Assembly: GCF_002156385.1 (NCBI RefSeq)
Contig: NZ_MVJM01000001.1
Location: 1,366,895-1,430,894, forward strand
Direction: 5' to 3'
DNA from: Halalkalibacter urbisdiaboli
GTDB lineage: Bacteria; Bacillota; Bacilli; Bacillales; Bacillaceae_D
DNA: 64,000 bases
The position numbers and the translations under genes are program-made. Numbering within the stretch: position 1 is the first letter of the stretch; each line of letters starts with the position of its first letter. Under the pieces are notes generated by a model. The model saw only the letters and a program-made list of their open reading frames with translations. It was not told the DNA's origin and made no database searches. Shown here piece after piece: positions 7,618 through 17,039 of this stretch.

Positions 7618-7636
7618 TCTGGAATGAGACCTTTAA

Positions 7637-7987
7637 TTAAAGGGTTGGAGATTTTCTCTCTAACTCTTTAATACTTTTTATATGTAGATCAATTAAAAAA
7701 CGGACGTAATTCCAATGCTGACCTACTTTGACAGACGTTAAATCGCTCACTAAGACAGACATCTCTTCATCTACTTGAAATTCCCGATCTAACACATTTC
7801 CAACGGATTCTTCATTTGGTCGAGAGCTCATTGATTTGTAGGACGGTTGTGCACACTTCGATAGGATTCCAAGCTCCTCCATCATTCTCCCTAATCGACG
7901 TCTAGAAATCGTGTAACCAGCTTCTAAAAGGCCTTGCAGAAAAGCAACCCGATAGTTGAACAAGACATGAAAGCTCAACAGCAACAA
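7637..7987 (-). pseudogene. IS3-family transposase fragment
   Basis: The frame contains EAGYTISRRRLGRMMEELGI (the HTH_21 region) followed by the first catalytic segment VSDLTSVKVGQHWNYVRFLI DL of an IS3-type integrase core (first Asp of DDE). The rest of the catalytic domain and all of OrfA are missing on both sides, so it cannot transpose. No terminal inverted repeats were seen. It is an old scar of insertion near the edge of the accessory region. Confidence 0.75.
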
Positions 7988-8064
7988 CAGCTAAAAAAGG
8001 AAGAATGCAAAACGTGTCGAATATACTAAGAATGTTTTTAGTATGCTAACTACGAGGTGTCAAA

Positions 8065-8814
8065 ATGAATGATAGTAAACGAAATGAAAAGATTATAGAA
8101 ACCAATGAAGAATCGAAAAAGCTTTCAACGAATTCATTTTTCAGCTGTATGGGAATTATTTTATTGATACTATTTGGTATTTTCTTACTTGCCTTCTTTT
8201 TTGTCGGCCCATTGTTTGTAAAAGAATTACTTTTTAATACCGAAGGCGCAATTGCTTTTGCTACTGAGTATAATGTTACGATATTGGTTATGATTTTTAT
8301 CATTCTATGGTTTTTTCTTTGTCTGTATTTTGTAAAAGGTGGAAAGCTTTTGTTATTATTAATGACCGTTCCGTTTGCAGCTTGGGTAATGCTATTTTTT
8401 AATTATTATCTAGTAACTTTAGATGGTGTAAAAGCTAGTCCTTATTTTCAGGTGATTCCTAAGTTTATAGAATGGGAAGAGATGGAGGAAGTAGCCTTTG
8501 TTCCTAGTTATCGTGTGGGTAGAAGGGAAACGACCTTTGAACTAAAAATCGCTTGTCTAATCGATGGAAAATCACATTGGATTGAAACAAATGGTGACAT
8601 AGAGAAACTACAAAAATTAAAGGAAATGCTAGCAAACCAAGGAGATGTACCTGTTTTTATATTTCCATTAGATAAAGGTGACATTAATAGGTTGGCTGAA
8701 TATAAAGAGGATCATATAGAGTATTACAAAGATATACTAAAGTTCTTAGAAGTAAAAGATATAAATAATTATAAAGAGGAACACATACTGGTAAACGAAT
8801 CTTTTTATGAATAG
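8065..8814 (+). CDS. Membrane protein of unknown function
   Basis: A 249-residue protein. Residues 1-25 are charged; three membrane helices follow, around 28-52, 70-90 and 95-115. The C-terminal ~130 residues are soluble and contain PKFIEWEEMEEVAFVPSYRV, similar in layout to bacterial PH-like or DUF2812-type membrane-associated domains, though I cannot assign one. GAGGTG lies before the ATG. It is followed by a strong terminator, so it is monocistronic. Confidence 0.7.
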   Translation: MNDSKRNEKIIETNEESKKLSTNSFFSCMGIILLILFGIFLLAFFFVGPLFVKELLFNTEGAIAFATEYNVTILVMIFIILWFFLCLYFVKGGKLLLLLMTVPFAAWVMLFFNYYLVTLDGVKASPYFQVIPKFIEWEEMEEVAFVPSYRVGRRETTFELKIACLIDGKSHWIETNGDIEKLQKLKEMLANQGDVPVFIFPLDKGDINRLAEYKEDHIEYYKDILKFLEVKDINNYKEEHILVNESFYE

Positions 8815-8870
8815 CATTAACAGCCAAGGCAAATTTGAGAGGTAGCAACATTAGCGTGTTAATTAAAAGA

Positions 8871-8908
8871 GGTTTAAAAATTGAATAATTGTTCAATTTT
8901 TAAACCTT
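8871..8908 (+). terminator. Terminator hairpin
   Basis: AGGTTTAAAAATTGAA and TTCAATTTTTAAACCT form a perfect 16-bp stem around TAATTG, followed by TTCTTTC. It follows the membrane protein gene at 8065. Confidence 0.8.
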
Positions 8909-8914
8909 TCTTTC

Positions 8915-8948
8915 TTCAACTACCCTGTCACTTTAGTTACATCCTCAA
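8915..8948 (-). repeat. Solo right arm of the array repeat
   Basis: On the minus strand AACTAAAGTGACAGGGTAGT followed by TGAAGAA matches the right arm of the R1-R6 repeats (compare AAGTAAAGAAGCAGGATAGT in R4). There is no left arm or array hairpin with it. It suggests the array once reached this far or that single arms disperse. Confidence 0.45.
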
Positions 8949-9048
8949 ATAAAAGATATCTATGTAACATCTAAAACAAGTATCGTATGTAAGTATCAGT
9001 TATAACTATTTACCTGTTACAGTTTCAATAAAGATTTGGATATATGAA

Positions 9049-9807
9049 TTACTCTAATGAAATAATATGTTTGATCACTGCCTTAGCTGTTCCGAATTTA
9101 GGAATGTTAACCAAACCTTTTTCAATTGCTAGACTTTGAGCTAATTCAGGCTTAACCCCCACGATAAAACCTTGAATCCCCATAATAGATAAACAGCTTA
9201 TCATTTCATTAATTTGATTGGGTAGTTCTTCATTCCATTGCTTAATCCCACTAAAATCAATGATTACATGTTCTATATCTTCTTGTTCACACTGTTTTAA
9301 TAATTTCTTTAATATTATGTTAAAAAGACTTTTATCTACAATTCCTAATACAGGGATAGCAAGGGTATTATCCCATACATGTAGAATAGGACCTGATAGT
9401 TCTTGAATAACTTTTTCCTTTCTTTTCTCTTCTTCTACCACAGTAGTCACGTCCATTAACATAACAACATAACCAACAATGCTTTTATCCATTTTAATTG
9501 GATTAATAATTATATCGGCTACATATTCATCTTTAATATTTATTCTTGAAGAATGAGTATCAGTTAATTTGTCCATAACTTTTTTTTGATGAGCTGGATT
9601 TCGATGGAAGTGACTCATATTAGTTCCTATTATGTCTTCTACTTTTTCGATATTAAAAAATGAGATAACCTTTGTTAACAAGTTAACTGCTTTAGGATTA
9701 ATCCAAACTATATTATAATCCACATCAGCAACGATAATATTTTCTCCAATAGCTTCTAATATTTTTGTTGCGTCATTAATAGAGGATAAGTTTCCAATTG
9801 AAGTCAT
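9049..9807 (-). CDS. PAS-STAS regulatory protein
   Basis: A 252-residue cytoplasmic protein with an N-terminal PAS domain (residues ~15-125, with ENIIVADVDYNIVWINPKA and the HRNPAHQKKV segment) and a C-terminal STAS domain (residues ~140-250, with PILHVWDNTLAIPVLGIVD and VIIDFSGI). This is the layout of RsbR-type stressosome co-antagonists and light/redox-sensing STAS proteins. The usual phosphorylated Thr/Ser after the DFSG strand is not obvious here (DFSGIKQWNEEL), so the phospho-switch may differ. No kinase, RsbS or RsbT gene is adjacent. Role in general stress sensing is inference from domains. Confidence 0.8.
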   Translation of the reverse strand: MTSIGNLSSINDATKILEAIGENIIVADVDYNIVWINPKAVNLLTKVISFFNIEKVEDIIGTNMSHFHRNPAHQKKVMDKLTDTHSSRINIKDEYVADIIINPIKMDKSIVGYVVMLMDVTTVVEEEKRKEKVIQELSGPILHVWDNTLAIPVLGIVDKSLFNIILKKLLKQCEQEDIEHVIIDFSGIKQWNEELPNQINEMISCLSIMGIQGFIVGVKPELAQSLAIEKGLVNIPKFGTAKAVIKHIISLE

Positions 9808-9907
9808 TTTATAAATCCTCCTCGTTTTTTTTTAAAAACCTCATAACTCATATTATATCGTTTTTTAACAATAATTTCGATTGAGAATAATTCTCTAAAA
9901 AAAGCAT

Positions 9908-10058
9908 TCACTTATTCTGGATACTCACTAGTGCATCATTTATTTCTGGAATGACTTCTTCATTATTCTCAATATGCCATTGCACCTTTTGATTAAAGAA
10001 AATCCCACATTAGAGTATCTCCCCAATCGAATATTATTACTTTAATGTTCCTAGTCAT
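9908..10058 (-). pseudogene. HAD hydrolase N-terminal relic
   Basis: An ATG at 10058 with a GAGGTAAGAC binding site opens MTRNIKVIIFDWGDTLMWDF, an unmistakable HAD motif I, then stops after 21 codons. In the next frame the sequence continues VQWHIENNEEVIPEINDALV, matching the usual continuation before the HAD cap (a Trp-rich segment, then 'IPGVxEAL'). It ends at 9910. One frameshift plus loss of about three quarters of the gene explain it. Too short to be found by simple ORF calling. Confidence 0.65.
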
Positions 10059-10131
10059 TGTCTTACCTCTTTTTTTAAAATAATGATTAAAATTGTTCAT
10101 TCAAAGTGTTGAAGATCGTATAAATAAAAAA

Positions 10132-10163
10132 CTGCATGCCCTCCCACCAAGGAAGGGCATGCA
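10132..10163 (-). terminator. Terminator of the guanidine/allophanate operon
   Basis: TGCATGCCCT and AGGGCATGCA form a 10-bp stem; on the minus strand it is followed by GTTTTTTATTT. It lies just after the allophanate hydrolase stop and ends the operon. Confidence 0.9.
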
Positions 10164-10178
10164 TCCTAAAATCATCTA

Positions 10179-11918
10179 TTAATTTACTTGCAGCAACTTG
10201 CGCCAGCCACCTAACTCAGTTATATCCTCTGCTCCTTCTGCAGCATAAGCTTCACAGACAAAGCCCGGAACTTCGCTTCCATCAGCAAGCTCGACTTTGC
10301 CAATGCCAAGCGGTGCTGGAATCATCGTTGCAAATTTTCCAAATTCAGAAAGCGGCATTTCCCAAATTTCAAGCTCAATTGCTCCGCCGCTGCCATCATT
10401 CTTTTTTATCATTCCAGGCTTTGCTGGCTCAGATGGCAATTTAACGAATTGATACACAGGGGCCGAAATGTCTTCACGAATAAAACGAGCACGGCATTCC
10501 TGCATTTGCTTTTCTAACGGAAACCCTCTCATGTGTAGTCCGCAAACAGCAACCAAAGTCTTCTCTTCGGAATCAGCGCTTGATTGCAAGAACAAATCTG
10601 CTGCCCCGCGAATCAAACCTTCCCCCTCCGCTAAGCCAAATAGCGTAATTCCAAACGGTAAATTAACATCAGCTTCTCCAGCAGGAATCGCAACTGCGCA
10701 CATATCTAGCAAATTACAATGATTCGTATAAAGGCCCATATCACTGTTTGTTTCAATTGGATTTTTACGTACTTGGTCGCGTGTCCACGTTCCACCGGCT
10801 GTCGGAAGAACTAAAACGCCATTTACGAGCAGCTTCTTTGCTTGAAGTTTATAAGCTTGAAGCTGATGCTGCGCTCGGAAAACGGCAGCTGCATCATATT
10901 GGCTTGCGGAACCAGAACGAAGCACCTTTTCTGTCACTGGAAACGTCGCGTCAGGATGTCCTTCGACAAACTCCCCGAGTGCCGCCCAGCGTTCCGCTAC
11001 AATCGGCCCACCATATAAAAGTGCCGCTGCATCTGATAAGAACTTGGTATCGACATATTCAACATGCACACCCAAACGGTCGATTTTAGCAACAGCACAT
11101 TCCCAAGCCTCCTGATACTTATCAGCAAAAGGCCCAAAAAACCTAGGTGTGTCCTTAGGCAAAACTATTCGCTTAGGGACGGATGCATTTGGCACTGGTA
11201 ATTCTCGAGACCACGGATCCTGTTCCTCGACGCCACGTGCAACACTATCTACTAGGATGGCTTCTTCAAAACGATGAGCGAATACCGTCACACAATCCAA
11301 ACTCGCACAAGCTGGAACAACACCCTTAGTTGACCAAGCCCCAAGACTCGGTTTATAACCAACAAGATTATTAAGCAACGCTGGAACCCGGCCAGATCCT
11401 GCTGTGTCGGTTCCTAAACTAAAAACAGCTTGACCGCGTGCAACTGCAACAGCTGATCCTGAGCTAGAACCGCCGCTAATTAGTTCTGGACGTAATGAAT
11501 TATGAGTTTCACCATATGGACTTCGGGTTCCGACTAATCCTGTTGCAAATTGATCAAGGTTCGCTTTTCCAACCGGAATCGCACCTTTAGCAATCAATCG
11601 CTCCACAACTGGTGCATTTTCACTAGGTTCGTACGCATACTCTGGGCAACCTGCCGTTGTTAAAACCCCTGCTAAATCAATATTATCTTTAATTGCAAAC
11701 GGAATTCCCCATAGAGGAGAGCTCTCGATATCAAGAGAGTTCAGCCTTTCTAAGTAAGGATTAATTAGTTCAAGCGAAGGCGGTGTAATCCAAATATTCA
11801 TGTCCGCATCTACTTTCGCTCGTTCAATAATCTCCAGAACGACTTCTTTTGGAGTGAGTTCCTTCTTATGATATTGTTCTCTCAGCCATTCTACCGTTAA
11901 ATGATATGGTAGGTTCAT
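10179..11918 (-). CDS. atzF: Allophanate hydrolase
   Basis: A 579-residue amidase-signature enzyme. The Ser-Ser-Lys triad is visible as K77 in IPFAIKDNID, the cis-Ser in GGSSSGSAVAVA (about S152) and the nucleophile S175 in GTDTAGSGR. After about residue 465 follows the C-terminal domain typical of allophanate hydrolases. The reaction splits allophanate into two ammonia and two CO2 in the cytoplasm. Its start ATG overlaps the end of the carboxylase gene (shared base 11918), so the two are translationally coupled. Length agrees with AtzF/DUR1,2-type hydrolases (~600). In this operon it would finish the breakdown of guanidine (or urea) to ammonia. Confidence 0.93.
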   Translation of the reverse strand: MNLPYHLTVEWLREQYHKKELTPKEVVLEIIERAKVDADMNIWITPPSLELINPYLERLNSLDIESSPLWGIPFAIKDNIDLAGVLTTAGCPEYAYEPSENAPVVERLIAKGAIPVGKANLDQFATGLVGTRSPYGETHNSLRPELISGGSSSGSAVAVARGQAVFSLGTDTAGSGRVPALLNNLVGYKPSLGAWSTKGVVPACASLDCVTVFAHRFEEAILVDSVARGVEEQDPWSRELPVPNASVPKRIVLPKDTPRFFGPFADKYQEAWECAVAKIDRLGVHVEYVDTKFLSDAAALLYGGPIVAERWAALGEFVEGHPDATFPVTEKVLRSGSASQYDAAAVFRAQHQLQAYKLQAKKLLVNGVLVLPTAGGTWTRDQVRKNPIETNSDMGLYTNHCNLLDMCAVAIPAGEADVNLPFGITLFGLAEGEGLIRGAADLFLQSSADSEEKTLVAVCGLHMRGFPLEKQMQECRARFIREDISAPVYQFVKLPSEPAKPGMIKKNDGSGGAIELEIWEMPLSEFGKFATMIPAPLGIGKVELADGSEVPGFVCEAYAAEGAEDITELGGWRKLLQVN

Positions 11919-14900
11919 TATACAGACACCGCCTCTTCTTTTTCTTCGCGAATGCCAACAATGAGTTGACCAGCATGCACTTCATCACCAGGCTTGACGT
12001 AGATGTTGTCGATATAGCCGTCGCACGTTGCATGCTGAGGAAACTCCATTTTCATGCTTTCTTCTATTAAAATACTCTCGCCTTTTTTCACGAATTGACC
12101 TGGTTCCACTAATACTTTCCAAACACTTCCTGGCATCGAGCAACGCACAGCAACGACTCCTTCAGGAAGCTCTTCTTCTTCACTTTCAACAACTGCATCC
12201 TGCTCAGAGATGTACTCTGCAAGCCCTAGTTCCTTCCAGCTTTCACGCTCAGCTCTAAACGCATCTTGCTGCTTCTTACGGAACACTGTAATGTCTTCTT
12301 CAATTGACTGTAAAAAGGCTAAATAGTCGCCAAGTTTAAATGTCGTTTCGGTAATATCTGCTTCAAAGCGGCCGCGCGGGAAATCTTCACGAAGCTTAAG
12401 CAGCTCATCAGCTCCAACTGGATAGAACTGAATTTGGTCAAAGAAACGAAGCAGCCATGGCTTGCCTTCTTCAAAATTCTTTGATGAATGAAGCTTATTC
12501 CACATTTGAATTGTCCGGCCCACAAACTGATAGCCACCAGGGCCTTCCATTCCGTAAACGCACATATACGCGCCGCCGATTCCAACCGCATTTTCCGGAG
12601 TCCACGTACGTGCTGGGTTGTATTTTGTTGTCACAAGACGGTGACGCGGGTCCATTGGAGTCGCAACTGGTGCCCCCAAATACACATCTCCTAAGCCCAT
12701 GACTATATAGTTCGCATTAAAAACCACATCTTTTACTTCATCTAAATTGTTCAAGCCGTTAATGCGGCGAATAAACTCCAAGTTACTCGGGCACCATGGT
12801 GCATCTGGACGGACATTTTTTTGATATCGGTCCGTTGCAAGCTGTGTCGCCGGATCATCCCAAGATAATGGAAGCTTGACAATACGAGATGGCACTTCGA
12901 TTTCCTCAAGCGGTGGAAGCTGGCTGTCAAGCTCCATAATTTTTGCGGCTGCTTCTTGTACTGTTGTTTTCGTTGGGTCAATATGAACCTGTAACGAGCG
13001 AATACCCGGTGTTAAATCAACGTATGGAATTTCACCGCTTTCTTTGATCGCATCCATTAATACATGCGCTTGGAAACGAAGCAATAAATCAAGCTCCATT
13101 TCTCCGTATTCGACTAAAAGATACTCATCGCCTGAGCAGCGAATTGTCATTGGGAATCTTCTGTTTTCTTCTTCTTGTGCTAAAATTGGATAATTGGAAT
13201 CGATCTCTCGGATCGCTGGTAGAACACTTTCGACACGAGCATCTGTTCTGACGCCTTCTCCAATTGCCGTTAATTGCTTTTCTTGTTGCTGACGAAGTTC
13301 GTTCGCATCATCAAGAGTTAGCAGTTCAAAGCGGATTTTATCACCTGGATGCAATTGTCCAAGCTTCCAGAATTCAGCCGATGCCGTTGTGACTGGACAA
13401 ACGAAGCCCCCTAAGCTCGGGCCATCTGGACCAAGTAAAATCGGCATATCTCCTGTTAAATCAAGCGTTCCAACTGCATACGCATTATCATGGATGTTCG
13501 ATGGGTGCAAGCCCGCATCGCCGCCGTCTTCGCGCGTCCACTTAGGCGCAGGTCCAATTAAACGGACACCAGTACGAGAGCTGTTAAAATGTACCTCCCA
13601 GTTTGTTTCGGTTAATTGAGTTAAGTATTCTGGCTGCAAAAATTCTTCGGTACAATGCGGCCCAGGAATAACGCCGATCGTCCATGTGTTAGTCATTTCC
13701 GGTCTTGAAGGAAGATCAAGCTCTTTTGTTTCAACCGGCTCCACTCCACGGTTAACGTTTAACACATCACCAGGGCGAAGAGCACGACCACCATGACCTC
13801 CAAAGCCGCCCAATGTAAACGTTGCAGCACTTCCGAGGGTGAGTGGCATATCAAACCCCCCGGCAACTAAAAAGTAGCTACGCATCCCCGTTTTCGCTTC
13901 ACCGAATTGAAGTACTTGACCTTTTTTTGCTAAAATTGGCTGATAAAGCGGAACAGTTTCTTCATCTAAATGTGCTTCCATGTCAGCTCCTGTTAAGCAA
14001 AACCAGATGTCATTTCTAAATTTGTACGAGCCACCACGTAATGTAAGCTCAAGTCCTGGTGCAGTATCGTCGTTTCCAAGTAACTTATTTCCAACTCGGA
14101 ATGATAGTGGGTCCATTGGTCCGCATGGCGGAACTCCAACATCCCAGTGTCCAGTCCGTCCAGGGAAATCTTGTACTGTCGTTTGAACACCACCGTCTAA
14201 GACTTCAATTGCATTTTCTGGCGGTTCAAAGCCATTTAACATTTGCGTAAATACACGACCCGCTTTACATTCTTCATCTAGTAATAACGCTTGTAAGTAT
14301 TGAAGGTTAGTCGTTACCCCGTAAAACCGTGTTTCCTCTAATGCTTGATGAAGCTTGTTAAGGGCATCTTCACGGTTATCACCGTGAACGATGATTTTCG
14401 CCAGCATCGGATCATAAAGCGAAGTCACTGTCACACCGTCGCGTAGCCATGTTTCAACACGGGCTTTTTTCGATAAAATAACTTTATCCAATTGACCAGC
14501 ACTTGGCCGGAAGTTTTGTAGGCAATCTTCTGCATAAATACGAGCTTGAATGCTGTGTCCTACAGGGTTTTGAACAAGTGATGGTAAATCTACGAGTTCA
14601 TTTGCCGCTTCTTTGACCATCCATTCTACTAGGTCAACGCCTAACACTTCTTCTGTAACGCCGTGCTCAACTTGAAGTCTCGTATTCACTTCTAGGAAGT
14701 AGAACTCCTCCGTTTCTGGGTCATATAAGAATTCGACCGTGCCAGCACTACGGTAGCCAACTTCTTCAGCTAAGCTCTTTGACGCAGCAAACATTTTTTC
14801 ACGAACGGAATCTGATAGATTGGGAGCTGGACTTTCCTCAATCACCTTTTGGTTTCGGCGCTGGATCGAGCAGTCGCGCTCTCCCAATGTGATGACTTCC

Positions 14901-15553
14901 CCTAAAGCTGTTCCGAAGATTTGTACTTCCACATGACGCGCTCTTGCAATATATTTTTCTAAAAAGAGTCCGCCATTATTAAAGTTTGTTTCAGCAAGGT
15001 GACGAACCCCTTCATATGCTTGCCTTAATGCATCCTCGTCTTCACAAACCCGCATACCTATTCCGCCACCGCCCGCTGTACTTTTTAAAATAACTGGATA
15101 GCCGATTTTTTTGGCTTCTAGTAACGCTTCATCTAATTCTGTCAGTAAATTCGTTCCTGGTAACAATGGAACACCTGCTTTAATAGCAATTTCACGAGCC
15201 GAGTGCTTCAACCCGAACATCTCCATTTGCTCCCCAGTTGGTCCGATAAAAGCAATGCCCTTTTCTTGACAGGCACGAGCGAAATCAGCATTCTCACTTA
15301 AAAATCCGTAGCCTGGGTGAATGGCCTCAGCCCCTGTTTTAACGGCTGTTTCCAAAATAAGATTAGCATTAAGATAACTGTCCTTTGCTGGGCCCTCACC
15401 GATTAACACCGCTCCATCTGCATGGTCGACATGTAGACTGTCTTGGTCCGCTTCCGTATAAACAGCAACGGATTGGACTCCTAATTTTTTCAATGTTCGC
15501 TCTATTCGAACTGCAATGGCACCGCGGTTTGCAATTAAGACTTTCTTAAACAT
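11918..15553 (-). CDS. Biotin-dependent guanidine/urea carboxylase
   Basis: A 1211-residue, four-part enzyme. Residues ~1-440 are a biotin carboxylase with ATP-grasp motif KSTAGGGGIGMRV. Residues ~455-765 are a KipA/PxpC-like domain (TVQDFPGRTGHWDVGVPPCG). Residues ~800-1080 are a KipI/PxpB-like domain. A C-terminal biotinyl domain has the lysine K1168 in EESMKMEF. It carboxylates its substrate with ATP and bicarbonate. Genes of this type were named urea carboxylase, but relatives under ykkC riboswitches with two DUF1989 partners act as guanidine carboxylases. The riboswitch and partner genes here favour guanidine. It is preceded by an intercistronic stem-loop and coupled to atzF downstream. 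Confidence 0.9.
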   Translation of the reverse strand: MFKKVLIANRGAIAVRIERTLKKLGVQSVAVYTEADQDSLHVDHADGAVLIGEGPAKDSYLNANLILETAVKTGAEAIHPGYGFLSENADFARACQEKGIAFIGPTGEQMEMFGLKHSAREIAIKAGVPLLPGTNLLTELDEALLEAKKIGYPVILKSTAGGGGIGMRVCEDEDALRQAYEGVRHLAETNFNNGGLFLEKYIARARHVEVQIFGTALGEVITLGERDCSIQRRNQKVIEESPAPNLSDSVREKMFAASKSLAEEVGYRSAGTVEFLYDPETEEFYFLEVNTRLQVEHGVTEEVLGVDLVEWMVKEAANELVDLPSLVQNPVGHSIQARIYAEDCLQNFRPSAGQLDKVILSKKARVETWLRDGVTVTSLYDPMLAKIIVHGDNREDALNKLHQALEETRFYGVTTNLQYLQALLLDEECKAGRVFTQMLNGFEPPENAIEVLDGGVQTTVQDFPGRTGHWDVGVPPCGPMDPLSFRVGNKLLGNDDTAPGLELTLRGGSYKFRNDIWFCLTGADMEAHLDEETVPLYQPILAKKGQVLQFGEAKTGMRSYFLVAGGFDMPLTLGSAATFTLGGFGGHGGRALRPGDVLNVNRGVEPVETKELDLPSRPEMTNTWTIGVIPGPHCTEEFLQPEYLTQLTETNWEVHFNSSRTGVRLIGPAPKWTREDGGDAGLHPSNIHDNAYAVGTLDLTGDMPILLGPDGPSLGGFVCPVTTASAEFWKLGQLHPGDKIRFELLTLDDANELRQQQEKQLTAIGEGVRTDARVESVLPAIREIDSNYPILAQEEENRRFPMTIRCSGDEYLLVEYGEMELDLLLRFQAHVLMDAIKESGEIPYVDLTPGIRSLQVHIDPTKTTVQEAAAKIMELDSQLPPLEEIEVPSRIVKLPLSWDDPATQLATDRYQKNVRPDAPWCPSNLEFIRRINGLNNLDEVKDVVFNANYIVMGLGDVYLGAPVATPMDPRHRLVTTKYNPARTWTPENAVGIGGAYMCVYGMEGPGGYQFVGRTIQMWNKLHSSKNFEEGKPWLLRFFDQIQFYPVGADELLKLREDFPRGRFEADITETTFKLGDYLAFLQSIEEDITVFRKKQQDAFRAERESWKELGLAEYISEQDAVVESEEEELPEGVVAVRCSMPGSVWKVLVEPGQFVKKGESILIEESMKMEFPQHATCDGYIDNIYVKPGDEVHAGQLIVGIREEKEEAVSV

Positions 15554-15584
15554 ATGAAAACCTCCACTCTCTTCGTTTGTTGGG

Positions 15585-15652
15585 GAGATGGTTCAAAAAG
15601 CTCTCCCTCCCTTTTTGAACCATCTCGGGAAAAGTGATTACTTTTCCCAGAT
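15585..15652 (-). other. Two intercistronic stem-loops
   Basis: GAGATGGTTCAAAAAG and CTTTTTGAACCATCTC form a perfect 16-bp stem (15585-15626), directly beside a second hairpin GGGAAAAG-tgatta-CTTTTCCC at 15629-15650 that overlaps the stop codon of the DUF1989 gene. Neither has a downstream T-run on the minus strand, so mRNA processing or stability control between the deiminase and carboxylase genes is more likely than termination. Confidence 0.6.
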
Positions 15653-16288
15653 TAGTACACGTACGGGTGTTGGATTGTAAGCATTACAGGGGTTGTTTAA
15701 TTGCGGACAATTACTGATCAACGCTGTCGTGCGGCATTCTGCTTTCATTTCAACGTAACGATTCGGACCTGATACTCCGTCAGCGAATGTGAGGCCACCC
15801 TCTGGCGTAACGGGGACATTCATAAAGAAGTTAATGTTCGGTGCTAAATCGCGCTTCGTATAATTGCCGTTGTATTTTGCCATTTGCAGCATGAACGTAT
15901 CACGACAATTGTGCATTGGTAGCTTGTCATGTGCGTAACGAACGGTATTACTTTGAGCTGAGCACGCCCCGCCTAATGTGTCATGGCGACCACAAGTATC
16001 AGCAACAATCGTCATTAATGGCTTACCAGATTCTGCTCTAAGGACAGAGCCTGTTGATAGATAGATATTTTGTTGCCCGGAAATGGTAGCAACTGCACTA
16101 TAGTGGTCATCCGGGTTCTCGGCATCAAAAAATAACGTGTCAGCTGCTTGATTTCCCTCTAAATCTTCTATTCTAAGTACTTCGCCTGGCTCTAATTCAC
16201 GCATCCAGCCATCTCCCGCTTGAATGACCTCACTGTAAATCGCTTCTTCTACTTTGCGCTCACTTTCAACTCGATTAAAAACTGCCAT
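15638..16288 (-). CDS. DUF1989 protein, carboxyguanidine deiminase subunit-like
   Basis: A 216-residue DUF1989 (urea-carboxylase-associated) protein. The visible family features are a basic N-terminus, [20 protein letters not shown], a [16 protein letters not shown] segment with conserved His and Cys, and the C-terminal [20 protein letters not shown]. In the guanidine pathway two such proteins form a heteromer that deiminates carboxyguanidine to allophanate and ammonia. The start is set by AAAGGAGGAGATC before ATG. It follows its paralog by 13 bases and precedes the carboxylase. The specific subunit assignment (A or B) was not possible from sequence alone. Confidence 0.85.
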   Translation of the reverse strand: MAVFNRVESERKVEEAIYSEVIQAGDGWMRELEPGEVLRIEDLEGNQAADTLFFDAENPDDHYSAVATISGQQNIYLSTGSVLRAESGKPLMTIVADTCGRHDTLGGACSAQSNTVRYAHDKLPMHNCRDTFMLQMAKYNGNYTKRDLAPNINFFMNVPVTPEGGLTFADGVSGPNRYVEMKAECRTTALISNCPQLNNPCNAYNPTPVRVLIWEK

Positions 16289-16301
16289 ATGATCTCCTCC
16301 T

Positions 16302-17012
16302 TTATTTCACTAATGTTTCGTATTCCCATGTATTTTCAAAAGCACGACGGTTTTCAGGGCGGAAATTTATACAATAATCCTCATCTGTAACTTCATCTGC
16401 ATCTAGCACCTCAATATTGATCGGAACAGAAGGATACGATGTTCTTGGATCTAGTGGGTTTGGTGTATTTGATAACACAAAAAGCAAATCCATCTCCGTT
16501 CTCAATGTTACCGTTGCTCCTTTTTGACAATGGTCAAGTACATAATTCATGTCCCCCGCTTCGTCACAAAACACTTTGGAAAATAGATTCAAGTTTGGAA
16601 CTAAGTCTCTCTTTCCCAATCCGTTTCGCACAAGTTCGACTAAAAAGTTTTCTTGCCCGCTGCGGTGCCACTCATTGTGCAACTCCTGATACGTTGTTTT
16701 TCCATATTTCGCATCTGTCAATTCCCTCGTTGTGTAACCAGAGATGGAATCATGCCAGCCAAGTGTATCATCCACAATACTTGCAATCGCACGTCCGTTG
16801 TCACTCATTAGGACATGCCCTGTCGTTAAATGAGCTGTATGTTGTGCCTTTAAGGTATCCGGCATATTGTAGCGCTCGCTTAAATCATTCGGATTATAGA
16901 GCAGCATAGAAAGATTTGCCCCTCCCTCAAGTGCTGTAAATCGAACTTGTTTCCCTTTACTAATCACGCCAGACCATTTTCCTCCTGCAGGAATCGTTTT
17001 ATTCCAGTTCAT
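16302..17012 (-). CDS. DUF1989 protein, second carboxyguanidine deiminase subunit-like
   Basis: A 236-residue paralog of the next gene, with [40 protein letters not shown] and a C-terminal [18 protein letters not shown] 17012 (MNWNKT) is the true start: GGGAGGTAAC lies before it, and the frame upstream of it is only the translation of the riboswitch. It is the first gene of the operon. Together with its paralog it should act on the product of the carboxylase in the cytoplasm. Function is inferred from published guanidine-pathway gene order. Confidence 0.85.
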   Translation of the reverse strand: MNWNKTIPAGGKWSGVISKGKQVRFTALEGGANLSMLLYNPNDLSERYNMPDTLKAQHTAHLTTGHVLMSDNGRAIASIVDDTLGWHDSISGYTTRELTDAKYGKTTYQELHNEWHRSGQENFLVELVRNGLGKRDLVPNLNLFSKVFCDEAGDMNYVLDHCQKGATVTLRTEMDLLFVLSNTPNPLDPRTSYPSVPINIEVLDADEVTDEDYCINFRPENRRAFENTWEYETLVK

Positions 17013-17039
17013 TTCCGTTACCTCCCTATTTGTAAATGG

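Noticed and set aside
7427-7627. 66-residue plus-strand frame
   Set aside because: Shadow in another frame of the Pro/Tyr-rich protein gene.
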